Of a stretch of 64,000 nt of DNA, positions 1-8,428 are shown piece after piece (the first letter of the stretch is position 1; each line of letters starts with the position of its first letter). Location of the stretch: assembly GCA_951812755.1 (NCBI GenBank), contig OX638329.1, positions 5,278,522 to 5,342,521 on the forward strand. The letters are read 5' to 3'. The notes beneath the pieces are model-generated. The model searched no databases, was not told the DNA's origin, and saw nothing but the letters and a program-made list of their open reading frames with translations. Both the position numbers and the translations under genes were made by a program. This stretch comes from an uncultured Latescibacterota bacterium. GTDB lineage: Bacteria > Latescibacterota > UBA2968.

Positions 1-288
1 AATAACCGCCCAATTCCGTTCCTGTGTGATGGCACCACCGCCGAGAGAAACGATCACACTGCCCATCTTCGATGCCTCGATAACCGCCTGGTGTTCCAAC
101 TGGCGAAATGCGGTTTCACCACCTTCCTCAAAAATTTCCGGAATTGTTTTTCCAGCAGCATCGACCACCAATTCATCTGTATCGACAAAGGTCCGCTTCA
201 ACCATCCGGCCAAAATGCGCCCAACTCTGGTTTTCCCAGTTGCCATAAAACCGGTGAGGAATATGGGTTTATCAGGTAGATCAAACAC
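1..288 (-). CDS. aroK: Shikimate kinase, 5' part only
   Basis: Would phosphorylate shikimate at the 3-OH in the cytoplasmic shikimate pathway. The 96 visible codons include the P-loop LTGFMATGKT near residues 11-20, the shikimate-binding DTDELV, the FRxxE segment (FRQLE) and the SLGGGA loop, all in the order expected for AroK. The GTG start at 288 is chosen because GGAAGAA lies 5 nt upstream. It begins 22 nt after argS, so it is the last visible gene of the aromatic supra-operon. The gene runs off the window edge, so a fusion to aroB cannot be excluded. Confidence 0.85.
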   Translation of the reverse strand, partial: MFDLPDKPIFLTGFMATGKTRVGRILAGWLKRTFVDTDELVVDAAGKTIPEIFEEGGETAFRQLEHQAVIEASKMGSVIVSLGGGAITQERNWAVI

Positions 289-310
289 AGTGTTCTTCCA
301 CGATACAGTA

Positions 311-2017
311 TCACATCTGTTCTGGCGCTTTCATCCCCAACAAACTCAGGCCCGATGCCAGCACTGTCTTAATCGCATAAACCAGTGCAACGCGGGCAGT
401 TGTCAAATCCGCTTGTTCAGAAATAACCTGATGGGCATTGTAAAATCGATTGGCGACCGTACACAATTCAATCATAAGCGTTGTCACCACAGAGGGTTCG
501 TATTCATCCGCAGCCTTTTGAATCTGCCCTGGAAATCGCGCAAGACATTTGACCACTTCAATAGCTTCTGGCTCATTTAACAACGCAAAATCAACATCCC
601 GCGGCGGCAAAATGCCGTCATAACGTCGCAACACACTGCAATATCGCGCGTGGGTATATTGCAGATATGGACCGGTTTCGCCGTTGAAATTTAGAATCTC
701 GTCCCAATCAAACACAATATCGCGCGTCCGTTTAGAATCCAGATCTGCAAAAATAATCGCACCAATGCCCACATCTCGTGCAATCTGCTCGCCATTTGGC
801 AAATCGGGATTTTTATCGGCAATAATTTTCCGCGTCAATTCAATCGCGCGATTCAGCACATCTTCCAAAAAAACCACATTGCCCCTGCGCGTTGAGGCTC
901 CACTGCCATCTTTGAATCGCAACCGCCCAAATTGCACATGAGCGCATTTTTCTCGCCAGTCATATTCCATCAATTCCAACACCTGAAACAACTGGCGAAA
1001 ATACAAAGATTGCGCCACATCCACCACATAGAGCAATTTTTCAAAGCGATATGTTTCCCACCGATACTCCAGCGCGGCCAAATCGCGCGTACCGTACAAT
1101 GTCGCATCGTCGCTTCGCAATGCGATCAAAGGCGGCATATCCCATTTTTCCAAATCCACAATAGTCGCGCCTTCACTCTCGGTCAGCAACCCCTTTGCCC
1201 GTAATCGATCCAGAGTCCCGGGCATCTTATTTTGATAAAAACTCTCTCCAGCAATCGACTCAAACCCAATGTCCAGCATATCGTAAACGCGATCAAACTC
1301 CTTAAAACTCACATCCACACACACCTGCCACATCCGTACGGCTTCTTCATCGCCGTCTTCGAGGCGGCGAAACCAATCGCGGGCTTCTTGTTCGAGTTTG
1401 GGGTTGTCCTCAATCTCTTCGTTAATGCGAACATAGAGTTCCAGCAACTTCTGAATGGTAATATCCGCCGTCAATTCGCCTTCACCCCAGTAATTCCACG
1501 CCAGAATCAATTTCGCAAACTGAGACCCCCAATCGCCCAGATGGTTCACCCCAACCACTTCGTAGCCCAATGCCCGATAAATATTTCGCAGGGCATTGCC
1601 AATAACCGTTGACCGTAGATGGTGAATGCCAAATGGTTTGGCAATATTGGGATGCGAAAAATCGATCACAATCGTCTTCCCAACACCCTGGTCTCCGCGC
1701 CCGTAATCCGCACCATGGTGGAGAATCGCAGAGAGTGTCTCCCCGACCAAATTGGCCTTTGGAACAAAAAAATTGAGATAAGGACCTGCTGGACGCACCT
1801 CGTCTATGAGGTCTCCCATAGCAATTTGTGCACATAGCTCTTCAGCAATCAAATGGGGTGCTTTGCGAAAAATTTTAGATAGAGCAAAACACGGCAAAGC
1901 GTAATCGCCCATCTCGGGCTTTGGCGGCGTTTCGATCAGCGCCCTCACATCGCCACAAGACATCTCGGTCGCTTTTGACACCTGCAATACAATTTCATCG
2001 ACAAAAGGATTTACCAT
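311..2017 (-). CDS. argS: Arginyl-tRNA synthetase
   Basis: Charges tRNA-Arg in the cytoplasm. The 568-residue length is normal for class I ArgS. Visible features are an N-terminal Add1-like region, the HIGH-type segment FSHPNIAKPFGIHHLRST, GDWGSQFAKLI, and a C-terminal DALR anticodon-binding region ending in the typical LSLLGMKAPEQM. The KMSK position is non-canonical (STRRG), which is common in ArgS. The ATG at 2017 is preceded by GGAGAGGTG. Its presence downstream of aromatic biosynthesis genes suggests read-through from the supra-operon, but the 130-nt repeat-bearing gap before it could also hold its own promoter. Confidence 0.96.
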   Translation of the reverse strand: MVNPFVDEIVLQVSKATEMSCGDVRALIETPPKPEMGDYALPCFALSKIFRKAPHLIAEELCAQIAMGDLIDEVRPAGPYLNFFVPKANLVGETLSAILHHGADYGRGDQGVGKTIVIDFSHPNIAKPFGIHHLRSTVIGNALRNIYRALGYEVVGVNHLGDWGSQFAKLILAWNYWGEGELTADITIQKLLELYVRINEEIEDNPKLEQEARDWFRRLEDGDEEAVRMWQVCVDVSFKEFDRVYDMLDIGFESIAGESFYQNKMPGTLDRLRAKGLLTESEGATIVDLEKWDMPPLIALRSDDATLYGTRDLAALEYRWETYRFEKLLYVVDVAQSLYFRQLFQVLELMEYDWREKCAHVQFGRLRFKDGSGASTRRGNVVFLEDVLNRAIELTRKIIADKNPDLPNGEQIARDVGIGAIIFADLDSKRTRDIVFDWDEILNFNGETGPYLQYTHARYCSVLRRYDGILPPRDVDFALLNEPEAIEVVKCLARFPGQIQKAADEYEPSVVTTLMIELCTVANRFYNAHQVISEQADLTTARVALVYAIKTVLASGLSLLGMKAPEQM

Positions 2018-2035
2018 AAAATATCACCTCTCCCT

Positions 2036-2141
2036 CGGCCCCTCTCCTACAAGGAAAGGGGGGAGTTGAACTAAGTGTTACAATCCATCAACCGATCACA
2101 GTTCCCCCTTCCTCTCAGGAAGGGGGTCAGGGGGTAGGTAC
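2036..2141. repeat. Palindromic intergenic repeat, two copies
   Basis: The gap between argS and its upstream neighbour holds two G/C-rich palindromes. The clearer one (2104-2126) is a perfect 10-bp stem CCCCCTTCCT/AGGAAGGGGG with a 3-nt loop, followed by a tail reading GTCAGGGGGTAGGT. A related element with the same tail lies at 7309-7344, and a weaker version lies at 2041-2068. It looks like a dispersed REP-like family. Termination is unlikely because no T-tract follows on the minus strand. Confidence 0.75.
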
Positions 2142-2145
2142 CTCC

Positions 2146-2610
2146 CTATTTCAAAATATCCAAATCCAAAATTTTCTGCACATCGGCCTTCACCTGCGCG
2201 GGCACGCGAAACCGATAGCTTTTTCGTTGAGAAACAAGTTCCAAATCGCGCTCTGTGCGCCATACATATCTCGAAAAACGCTGCCAGGGCATGTAGCGCA
2301 TGCCCATCAGCAATCCGCGCTCACTCATAGTTACGCGAATAGTAGCATACGCAATATAAAAAAATTCGAGAGAAAGCAAAAAACCGAACAATTGCGGCAC
2401 GAGTCCCACGCCATCTGAGATCGCAGCTCCCCGAAACAGCACAATGCCCCCTGTCACAATCAAAAGCACATCCCATCGCTTCTGCAAAAAAACCACCACA
2501 GGCTCTTGCGTATTGGACACATGACGCCGCAACCGCCAATAGGCCACAATAGACGCGCCCAATAAAATAGGAGCGAGAATCAACACGATTTGTATGAGTG
2601 TCAAAGACAT
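2146..2610 (-). CDS. Small membrane protein, DUF5673-like
   Basis: A 154-residue protein with a hydrophobic N-terminal segment (residues 4-20), two further hydrophobic segments (about 48-60 and 68-86), and a soluble C-terminal part with the pattern ERGLLMGMRYMPWQRFSRYVW. That pattern resembles the DUF5673/PH-like tail of other small membrane proteins; the assignment is by eye. The ATG at 2610 lies 1 nt after the ubiE stop, so it is probably translationally coupled to ubiE. Function unknown. The protein from 63225 has a similar layout. Confidence 0.7.
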   Translation of the reverse strand: MSLTLIQIVLILAPILLGASIVAYWRLRRHVSNTQEPVVVFLQKRWDVLLIVTGGIVLFRGAAISDGVGLVPQLFGFLLSLEFFYIAYATIRVTMSERGLLMGMRYMPWQRFSRYVWRTERDLELVSQRKSYRFRVPAQVKADVQKILDLDILK

Positions 2611-2611
2611 A

Positions 2612-3379
2612 TTACGATTTCGACGCCAGATAAATAGTTGCAATCCCAAAGCTCAACCGAACCACCTGCATATCGACAAATCCCGCATCGGACAACCGCC
2701 GACAAAAATCGGCACCTTCGGGAAAACGCATCACAGATTCGTACAAATAGCGGTAGGCATTCGGATCGCGGGAGACCATGTGTCCAATACGAGGCAAAAT
2801 ACGCTGAAAATAAAAATTGTAAAGGCCGCGAAACACAGGGGTTCGCGGCCTCGAAAACTCCAGCACAGCCACGCGCCCATCCACCTTGAGCACGCGACAC
2901 ATCTCGCTCAGGGCCATTTCCAATTCAGCCACATTGCGAATGCCAAATCCGATTGTCACACCATCAAATGTCCCCTCACCAAAGGGAAGACACTCCCCAT
3001 CGCCACACAGAAACGCGACCGGATTTGCTCGCGATGCATTTTTTTTTTCGCCCTCGCGCAACATCGGCACTGAAGGATCGACACCGATCACCTGAATATC
3101 GCCAGCGCGCTTGCCGCATTCAAATCCCAAATCGCCCGTGCCCGTAGCCAGATCCAAAATTCGCCAATTCGGCCCGGGTTGTAATTGATCAACAGTCTTT
3201 TTTCGCCACAAAATATCAATGCCCAGACTCAACAGGTGGTTGAGCAAATCGTATCTGCGGGCAATCCCGTCAAACATCTGCCGCACAAAAGCGCGCTTAG
3301 CTTCTGGTTTGAGCAACACATCGTGCGCGATATCCGCTTTTCCCGCGCGTTGTGGGCTATGCCTATGTTCACATTTCAT
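2612..3379 (-). CDS. ubiE: Quinone-biosynthesis C-methyltransferase UbiE/MenG
   Basis: SAM-dependent methyltransferase of the last C-methylation in menaquinone or ubiquinone synthesis. About 255 residues with the UbiE signatures VRQMFDGIARRYDLLNHLLSLG, LDLATGTGDLGF (SAM motif I), a D-x-S post-I segment, FGIRNV and VLEFSRP. The ATG at 3379 fits the family N-terminus better than an upstream start that would overlap aroE. No strong ribosome-binding site is seen. Chorismate from the surrounding genes is the quinone ring precursor, which makes the location sensible. Confidence 0.93.
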   Translation of the reverse strand: MKCEHRHSPQRAGKADIAHDVLLKPEAKRAFVRQMFDGIARRYDLLNHLLSLGIDILWRKKTVDQLQPGPNWRILDLATGTGDLGFECGKRAGDIQVIGVDPSVPMLREGEKKNASRANPVAFLCGDGECLPFGEGTFDGVTIGFGIRNVAELEMALSEMCRVLKVDGRVAVLEFSRPRTPVFRGLYNFYFQRILPRIGHMVSRDPNAYRYLYESVMRFPEGADFCRRLSDAGFVDMQVVRLSFGIATIYLASKS

Positions 3380-3422
3380 CAGCGTCGAAGCTCGCAATGG
3401 TTTTGGGCGGCGGGGACAATTT

Positions 3423-4301
3423 TTAATTCTTAATTGAATTACCCACCCGTTTGACAACGACATTTTTCATCACATCAGTCGGTGGCTCAACACCCGTCCA
3501 GATAGCAAAAGATCGCGCCCCTTGAAAGACCAGCATATCCAGTCCCCCAAAAGCCGGCGCACCAACCGATTGAAACGCGCGCATCAACTGCGTTTTCAGC
3601 GGATTGAACACCGTATCGTAGAGCACCAAATCCGGATGGACAGCGCGCACATCGGCAAGGGGCGAAGTATTGACCTCGGGATACATCCCCAGCGAAGTGG
3701 TATTCACGACCACACCCGCATCGGCAAACGCCCGGCATTGTGTATCGGCATCCGGCGCGCCCACATCCATTTTTGTACCCGTTATTTTTTCCATATCCAC
3801 TGCCAGAGCCTCCGCGCGCTTGATCGTGCGATTCAAAATCGTCACCCGCTGCACACTCTTTTGCGTCCCCAGCGCATACGTCACAGCGCGGGCCGCCCCA
3901 CCGGCACCGAGCACCACACAATGCGCGGGAAATGTCTCAATCCTCGCAATATCGCGCAATGCCGTCAAGACACCATAGACATCCGTATTGTATCCAACCA
4001 GTTCATCGTCTTCGCGCGAAATAGTATTAACCGCACCCACAGCCAGTGCTTCTTCTGATATGCGATCCATGTATTCCATCACCGCCAGCTTGTGTGGAAT
4101 AGTCACATTTAATCCGCGAATATTCAATCCGCGCAACCCCTTCATCGCCTCGCCCACGCGGTCGGGCAACACGTGAAAAGCCACATAACAATAATCCACA
4201 TCTAATGCGGCGATTGCGGCATTGTGCATATCGGGAGAAAACGAATGAGCCACCGGGTCACCAATAACGCCCAGCACCTGACTTGTCGCGCGAATATTCA
4301 T
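3423..4301 (-). CDS. aroE: Shikimate dehydrogenase
   Basis: NADPH-dependent reduction of 3-dehydroshikimate to shikimate. The 292 residues show the N-terminal shikimate-binding motif VIGDPVAHSFSPDMHNAA, the catalytic Lys in NVTIPHKLAV, GAVNTI, and the Rossmann loop LGAGGAARAV. The ATG at 4301 overlaps the stop of the preceding small gene as TGATG, so translation is probably coupled. A typical, intact AroE. Confidence 0.97.
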   Translation of the reverse strand: MNIRATSQVLGVIGDPVAHSFSPDMHNAAIAALDVDYCYVAFHVLPDRVGEAMKGLRGLNIRGLNVTIPHKLAVMEYMDRISEEALAVGAVNTISREDDELVGYNTDVYGVLTALRDIARIETFPAHCVVLGAGGAARAVTYALGTQKSVQRVTILNRTIKRAEALAVDMEKITGTKMDVGAPDADTQCRAFADAGVVVNTTSLGMYPEVNTSPLADVRAVHPDLVLYDTVFNPLKTQLMRAFQSVGAPAFGGLDMLVFQGARSFAIWTGVEPPTDVMKNVVVKRVGNSIKN

Positions 4302-4456
4302 CAAGACCTTCGATTGCTATCCAGCAAATCATTTACAAACTCATCGGCAATATCAAAACTTTCCTTCCACGAGCAGTTGTATGTATAGCGTATAAACACC
4401 ACACCGCCCAGAATTATCAAAATCGCAAATAGCGCGAGTTTAAAAAGTATTTTCAT
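4301..4456 (-). CDS. 51-aa single-pass membrane peptide
   Basis: The peptide begins MKILFKLALFAILIILGG, one strong transmembrane segment, and ends in a short charged tail with WKESFDIADEFVNDLL. Its ATG overlaps the stop of the truncated EPSP-synthase gene by ATGA, and its stop overlaps the aroE ATG by TGATG. This tight double coupling is the main evidence that it is translated. No family recognised. Confidence 0.6.
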   Translation of the reverse strand: MKILFKLALFAILIILGGVVFIRYTYNCSWKESFDIADEFVNDLLDSNRRS

Positions 4457-5112
4457 ATTTTCACCTCTTTTGGTTGAACAATGGTCGATAAACACGTGAA
4501 TAACTCGGCAAAATCTCGGCACATATCACCCGTATTAGACACCCGAGTTTCTCCCTCGGCTACCAATCCTGCCAGTGCAAAGGTCAATCCCGTGCGGGCA
4601 TCGCCGCCGGCATCGACCTCTGTTCCCTGAAGGCGCACAGGCCCCTGCACCACCAGGCCATCGGGCATTTCGCCTACCTTAGCCCCCATTTGACGCAAAT
4701 TTTGAATCACCAGTGACAGGCGGTCGATCTCCCCCTGTCGCAAGCCCTCTCCATCTCGAATAACCGTTTCGCCCGCGGCCTGCGTACCCAGCACAGCGAG
4801 AAAAGGCACTTCAGAAATAAATAAATCGGTCTGCTCGCCCCCTATGCGCGTGCGCCGCAATTCAGACCCCTGGACTTTAACCGTACGCGTCACTTTTGCC
4901 TTTGATCGCATCACCTGAATGTCCAATTGTGCATTCAACCGCCGCAATAAATCCAATGCGCGTCGGGTCTTCCAATCGTCTCCCACGCAGTGAAGAGTCA
5001 AATCCGACTGCGATAACATCGCCGCAACACCGAGCAAATACAGCGTGGTCTCGGCATCCCCCGGTACATCGCATTTCCCAATAAGCCCACGCGCTTCTTT
5101 TACCTCATACAT
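4453..5112 (-). CDS. Half-length EPSP-synthase-like protein (one domain only)
   Basis: A 219-residue protein matching only the C-terminal half of 3-phosphoshikimate 1-carboxyvinyltransferase (about 430 residues). Compared from memory with E. coli AroA: the DVPGDAETTLYLLGVAA start corresponds to VEGDASSASYF; GEIDRLS corresponds to KETDRLF and keeps Glu and Arg; GGDARTGL corresponds to YNDHRMAM but loses His; ISEVP replaces the catalytic-Asp region IPDAA; and the C-terminal Lys of AKTFPDYF is Arg. The ATG at 5112 follows GAGGGG. It lies between tyrA and aroE, where tyrA-aroA fusions occur in other bacteria. Either a decayed enzyme, a split subunit or a regulatory homologue. Confidence 0.75.
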   Translation of the reverse strand: MYEVKEARGLIGKCDVPGDAETTLYLLGVAAMLSQSDLTLHCVGDDWKTRRALDLLRRLNAQLDIQVMRSKAKVTRTVKVQGSELRRTRIGGEQTDLFISEVPFLAVLGTQAAGETVIRDGEGLRQGEIDRLSLVIQNLRQMGAKVGEMPDGLVVQGPVRLQGTEVDAGGDARTGLTFALAGLVAEGETRVSNTGDMCRDFAELFTCLSTIVQPKEVKI

Positions 5113-5122
5113 ACTTACCCCT

Positions 5123-6232
5123 CTAACGCAACCGCACTTGATAACCCGCATCTCGCAAAATATCGACAGACCGCCCGGCTTCCTCCTGCTGCCCAAACCC
5201 CATCCGAATCGTCCCCCCTTCGCCTTCGCGCACCTTCAGTACTTCAATATCTTCAATATTGATCCCCTCGGCAGATAGACGCGATGCAACATCGGCAATA
5301 ATACCGGGTTTGTCTTCTGCCACCAGCAAAATTTCATGAAGCGGGTGCAAAAACCCCTTGGAATCTCTGGGAATCTCCCCGCGAATGCGGTTGGCATAGT
5401 CAAAATCATCAGATAGTGCTTCTCGATCTACCTTCTCTCGTATTGCCGCAAGCGCGTCGAGATACGCATCGATCATCTCTCGAATAGGACCGGCATTGGT
5501 CTGACAAATATCCCGCCACATCGCAAATGGACTGGAGGCAATGCGCGTCAAATCGCGGAACCCGCCCGCTGCCATTTGCAGAGGGAGACCATCGGCCTCA
5601 TTGAGCCTGCCCACCAATCCCACGAGAGTGGTAGCCATCATCTGTGGCAAATGACTCACCGTTGCCGCGACCCGATCATGGGTCTCGGCCTCCATGCGCA
5701 TAGAACGCGCACCAATGCACTGCACCAGTGCTGCAAGCGCATCCACAATTTGACCGGGAACACCGCTTGCAGGCGTAAGCACATAAAGCGCGTTTTCAAA
5801 TAAAAAGGGATCGGCTGCACCCACGCCGCTATTTTCCGATCCCGCCATAGGATGCCCACCCACAAAATGGACCTCGTCACGCGCGACCCGCTCTGCACAT
5901 GCGACAATCGCGCCCTTGGTGCTACCCACATCTGTAATAATACAACCCGGCGAGGCCGCTTGCATGACCGCGGGTAACTGCTCCAGAATACGCACAATGG
6001 GCGAACATAAAAATACCAGATCTGACCGCTTTACGCCATTGTCCATCGCATCGTATTCATAGCCACTGTCAATCACACCGAGCGCACGGGCCTCTCGCAG
6101 GGTCTCAGCGCGGCTAATACCAATAATCTCGCGCCCAATACCCAATCGCTTAAACGCCAACCCCAGCGACCCACCAATCAACCCCACACCCACAATGGCA
6201 ATCGCGGCATCTCTAAATGGAGGATCGTTCAT
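5123..6232 (-). CDS. tyrA: Prephenate/arogenate dehydrogenase with ACT domain
   Basis: Oxidative decarboxylation on the route to tyrosine. The 369 residues hold an N-terminal Rossmann domain (IVGVGLIGGSLGLAF, residues about 12-26), the family motifs DVGSTKG, GGHPMAGSE and HLPQMMA, and a C-terminal ACT domain starting near residue 300 (LVAEDKPGIIADVASRL), which probably binds tyrosine for feedback control. The ATG at 6232 is chosen to match the family start. It follows aroF by 26 nt and precedes the half-EPSP-synthase gene by 10 nt. Confidence 0.94.
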   Translation of the reverse strand: MNDPPFRDAAIAIVGVGLIGGSLGLAFKRLGIGREIIGISRAETLREARALGVIDSGYEYDAMDNGVKRSDLVFLCSPIVRILEQLPAVMQAASPGCIITDVGSTKGAIVACAERVARDEVHFVGGHPMAGSENSGVGAADPFLFENALYVLTPASGVPGQIVDALAALVQCIGARSMRMEAETHDRVAATVSHLPQMMATTLVGLVGRLNEADGLPLQMAAGGFRDLTRIASSPFAMWRDICQTNAGPIREMIDAYLDALAAIREKVDREALSDDFDYANRIRGEIPRDSKGFLHPLHEILLVAEDKPGIIADVASRLSAEGINIEDIEVLKVREGEGGTIRMGFGQQEEAGRSVDILRDAGYQVRLR

Positions 6233-6258
6233 ACAAATAACCTGTACTACATAAAGTA

Positions 6259-7284
6259 CTAAACCAGACCTGCCAATTCCTTCACAAAAACTTCCGTATC
6301 TTCCCACCCCAGGCACGGGTCAGTAATCGACTTCCCAAATATCCCCTCTTCGGGTTTTTGCGCGCCCTCCTCCAGATAACTCTCCACCATCAACCCGCGC
6401 ACCACATTGTGAAGCAGCGCGGAATGGCGGCGGCTGCGCATCACCTCAAGACCAATGCGCGGCTGTTCGGAGAACGTTTTATCTGAATTGTTGTGATTGG
6501 TATCCACAATAATCGTCGGATTGCTCAACTTCCGCGCCACGTATTGCTCGGCAACATGCACCAAATCCTCATAGTGATAATTGGGGATGCTTCGCCCATT
6601 ATACGACATCCCGCGCAACACCGCATGCGTCAGCGGATTGCCCGACGTACTGACTTCCCAACCGTTGTGAAAAAATACATGTGGCATTTGTGCGGCATAA
6701 ACGGCATTGAACATCACATCCAAATCCCCACCCGTTGGATTTTTCATACCTGCAGGCACATCGACACCGCTAATGGTCAGACGATGGTTCTGATTTTCAA
6801 CAGACCGCGCGCCCACGGCAATATAACTCAGCAAATCCTCCACATAAGGCAAATTCGAAGGATAGAGCATCTCATCGGCAGCCGTCAAATGCGCCTCGCG
6901 AAAAGCGCGAATTTGCATCTGCCGAATGGTCTTAATCCCAACAACCATATCGGGCATACCTTCGGGATCGGGCTGATGGGCCATGCCCTTATACCCTTCG
7001 CCAGTCGTGCGCGGCTTATTGGTATAAATCCTCGGCACGAGCACCAATTTGTCCATCACCTGCTCTTGAAGCCGCGCCAGGCGATTCACATATTCACACA
7101 CCGCATCGACATCGTGCGCCGAGCAAGGACCAATAATCAACAAAAACTTATCGCTCTTGCGCTCAAAAATAGCCCGAATCTCGGCATCGCGTTCATCCTT
7201 CTTAGCCTTCAAATCATCGGGCAGAGGCAAAACATCCTGGATTTCTTCTGCACTGGGAATGGGCTGAATCCGCTTGAAACTCAT
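6259..7284 (-). CDS. aroF: DAHP synthase, class I (AroF/G/H type)
   Basis: Condenses phosphoenolpyruvate and erythrose 4-phosphate, the first step of the shikimate pathway. The 341 residues contain LLIIGPCSAHD, RIYTNKPRTTGEGYKG, KNPTGGDLD, and the metal/substrate segment IVDTNHNNSDK, all typical of class I-alpha enzymes. The ATG at 7284 has AAGGAAA upstream. Feedback specificity (Phe, Tyr or Trp) cannot be told from the sequence by eye. The gene overlaps nothing and follows the chorismate mutase by 13 nt. Confidence 0.96.
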   Translation of the reverse strand: MSFKRIQPIPSAEEIQDVLPLPDDLKAKKDERDAEIRAIFERKSDKFLLIIGPCSAHDVDAVCEYVNRLARLQEQVMDKLVLVPRIYTNKPRTTGEGYKGMAHQPDPEGMPDMVVGIKTIRQMQIRAFREAHLTAADEMLYPSNLPYVEDLLSYIAVGARSVENQNHRLTISGVDVPAGMKNPTGGDLDVMFNAVYAAQMPHVFFHNGWEVSTSGNPLTHAVLRGMSYNGRSIPNYHYEDLVHVAEQYVARKLSNPTIIVDTNHNNSDKTFSEQPRIGLEVMRSRRHSALLHNVVRGLMVESYLEEGAQKPEEGIFGKSITDPCLGWEDTEVFVKELAGLV

Positions 7285-7297
7285 GATAAATATTTCC

Positions 7298-7621
7298 TTA
7301 GATTGTCTCCCCATTCCTATCAGGAAGGGGGCTGGGGGGTAGGTCATCTTTCTCTGCGTGATCTTCTTCCAACCGCAGAGACTCATCGATAATCTGTCTA
7401 AAAATGCGTTGCGCTGCTTCGTGACTCAAAGGACCGCCATTCAATTCGCGAATGCGGTTGAGAATCAGGGTTTCTCGTTCGGGGGCATGCAGGGGCAAAT
7501 CCTCGGCATGCTTAATTTTTCCCACAGACAGCGCATACCGGGCACGCTCATTGAGCAACTCGAGAATCTGATCATCTAAGGCATCAATTTTCTCGCGCCA
7601 GAAATCCAGATCCCTCTCCAT
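7298..7621 (-). CDS. Chorismate mutase, AroQ class
   Basis: Converts chorismate to prephenate. It is a 107-residue all-helical AroQ-type domain: LDFWREKIDALDDQILELLN, then RYALSVGKIK, then PERE and a final helix FRQIIDESLRLEE. Catalytic-type residues (Arg in ERARYA, Lys in VGKIK, Glu/Gln near the C-terminus) are at the expected positions. The last 15 or so residues (DDLPPSPLPDRNG) are encoded by the dispersed palindromic repeat at 7309-7344 and are not part of the fold. Spacing to trpA is 3 nt. Confidence 0.9.
   Translation of the reverse strand: MERDLDFWREKIDALDDQILELLNERARYALSVGKIKHAEDLPLHAPERETLILNRIRELNGGPLSHEAAQRIFRQIIDESLRLEEDHAEKDDLPPSPLPDRNGETI
7309..7344. repeat. Palindromic repeat inside the 3' end of chorismate mutase
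   Basis: Same family as 2104-2141: an interrupted stem around CCATTCCT and AGGAAGGGGG followed by CTGGGGGGTAGGT. Here it supplies the last codons of the chorismate mutase gene, so its insertion extended the reading frame. Confidence 0.7.
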
Positions 7622-7624
7622 AAC

Positions 7625-8428
7625 CTACACACCTTCTCTCAAAGGGCCGATCAAAGACCCGACAAAAGCACCGACCTTTGAAACCAGATCGACATCGTTT
7701 TGGTATTCCCCCACACGACGTACAATCGCGCTACCAACCACAACCGCATCGGCATATCGCGCAATTTCGGATACATGCTCAGGCGTTGAAATACCAAATC
7801 CAACGGCAATCGGCATATCTGTGTACTGGCATATCGCAGACACCTTACTTTGAATTTCATCCGCCAGAGAATCGCGCTCTCCCGTCACCCCGGTGCGCGA
7901 CACATAATAGACAAAACCCCTTGTATGCGACGCAATCAGCCCCATCCGATCATCGCGCGTGGTAGGCGTCATAAGAAAAATCGTATCCAGCCCGTGCTCA
8001 TCCATCTGCGCTTTGTAATCGCCGCCCTCTTCCGGAGGCAAATCCAGCATCAGCACGCCATCTACCCCCACATCTGCGGCGCGTTTTACAAAGCACGCCA
8101 CACCGTAGCGATGAATCGGATTATAATACGTAAACAGCACAATGGGGATTTCGGTCTCAACCCGCAACTCTGCAACCATAGACAACACGCCCTCGAGCGT
8201 TGCACCTGCGGCCAAAGCGCGTTGTGACGCCTCCTGAATTACGGGGCCATCCGCCAGAGGATCGGAAAAGGGAACACCCAATTCCAGGACATCCACACCT
8301 CGCCGGTCCAATTCCAACACCACCTGATGCGTGGTATTTAAGTCTGGATCGCCCGCCGTAATATATGCGACGAACCCGGTCCTGCCCGCTTTTCTCAAAT
8401 CTTCAAACCGCCGTCCTATCCGCGTCAT
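7625..8428 (-). CDS. trpA: Tryptophan synthase alpha chain
   Basis: Cleaves indole-3-glycerol phosphate to indole within the TrpAB complex. The 267 residues include the catalytic Glu/Asp context [40 protein letters not shown] and VGFGIS. The ATG at 8428 overlaps the trpB stop as ATGA, the usual coupling for these two subunits. Confidence 0.98.
   Translation of the reverse strand: MTRIGRRFEDLRKAGRTGFVAYITAGDPDLNTTHQVVLELDRRGVDVLELGVPFSDPLADGPVIQEASQRALAAGATLEGVLSMVAELRVETEIPIVLFTYYNPIHRYGVACFVKRAADVGVDGVLMLDLPPEEGGDYKAQMDEHGLDTIFLMTPTTRDDRMGLIASHTRGFVYYVSRTGVTGERDSLADEIQSKVSAICQYTDMPIAVGFGISTPEHVSEIARYADAVVVGSAIVRRVGEYQNDVDLVSKVGAFVGSLIGPLREGV

Noticed and set aside
6493-7392. Long open frame on the plus strand (299 codons) opposite DAHP synthase
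   Set aside because: It lies antisense to a strongly conserved aroF and has no family resemblance; it is a codon-bias shadow.
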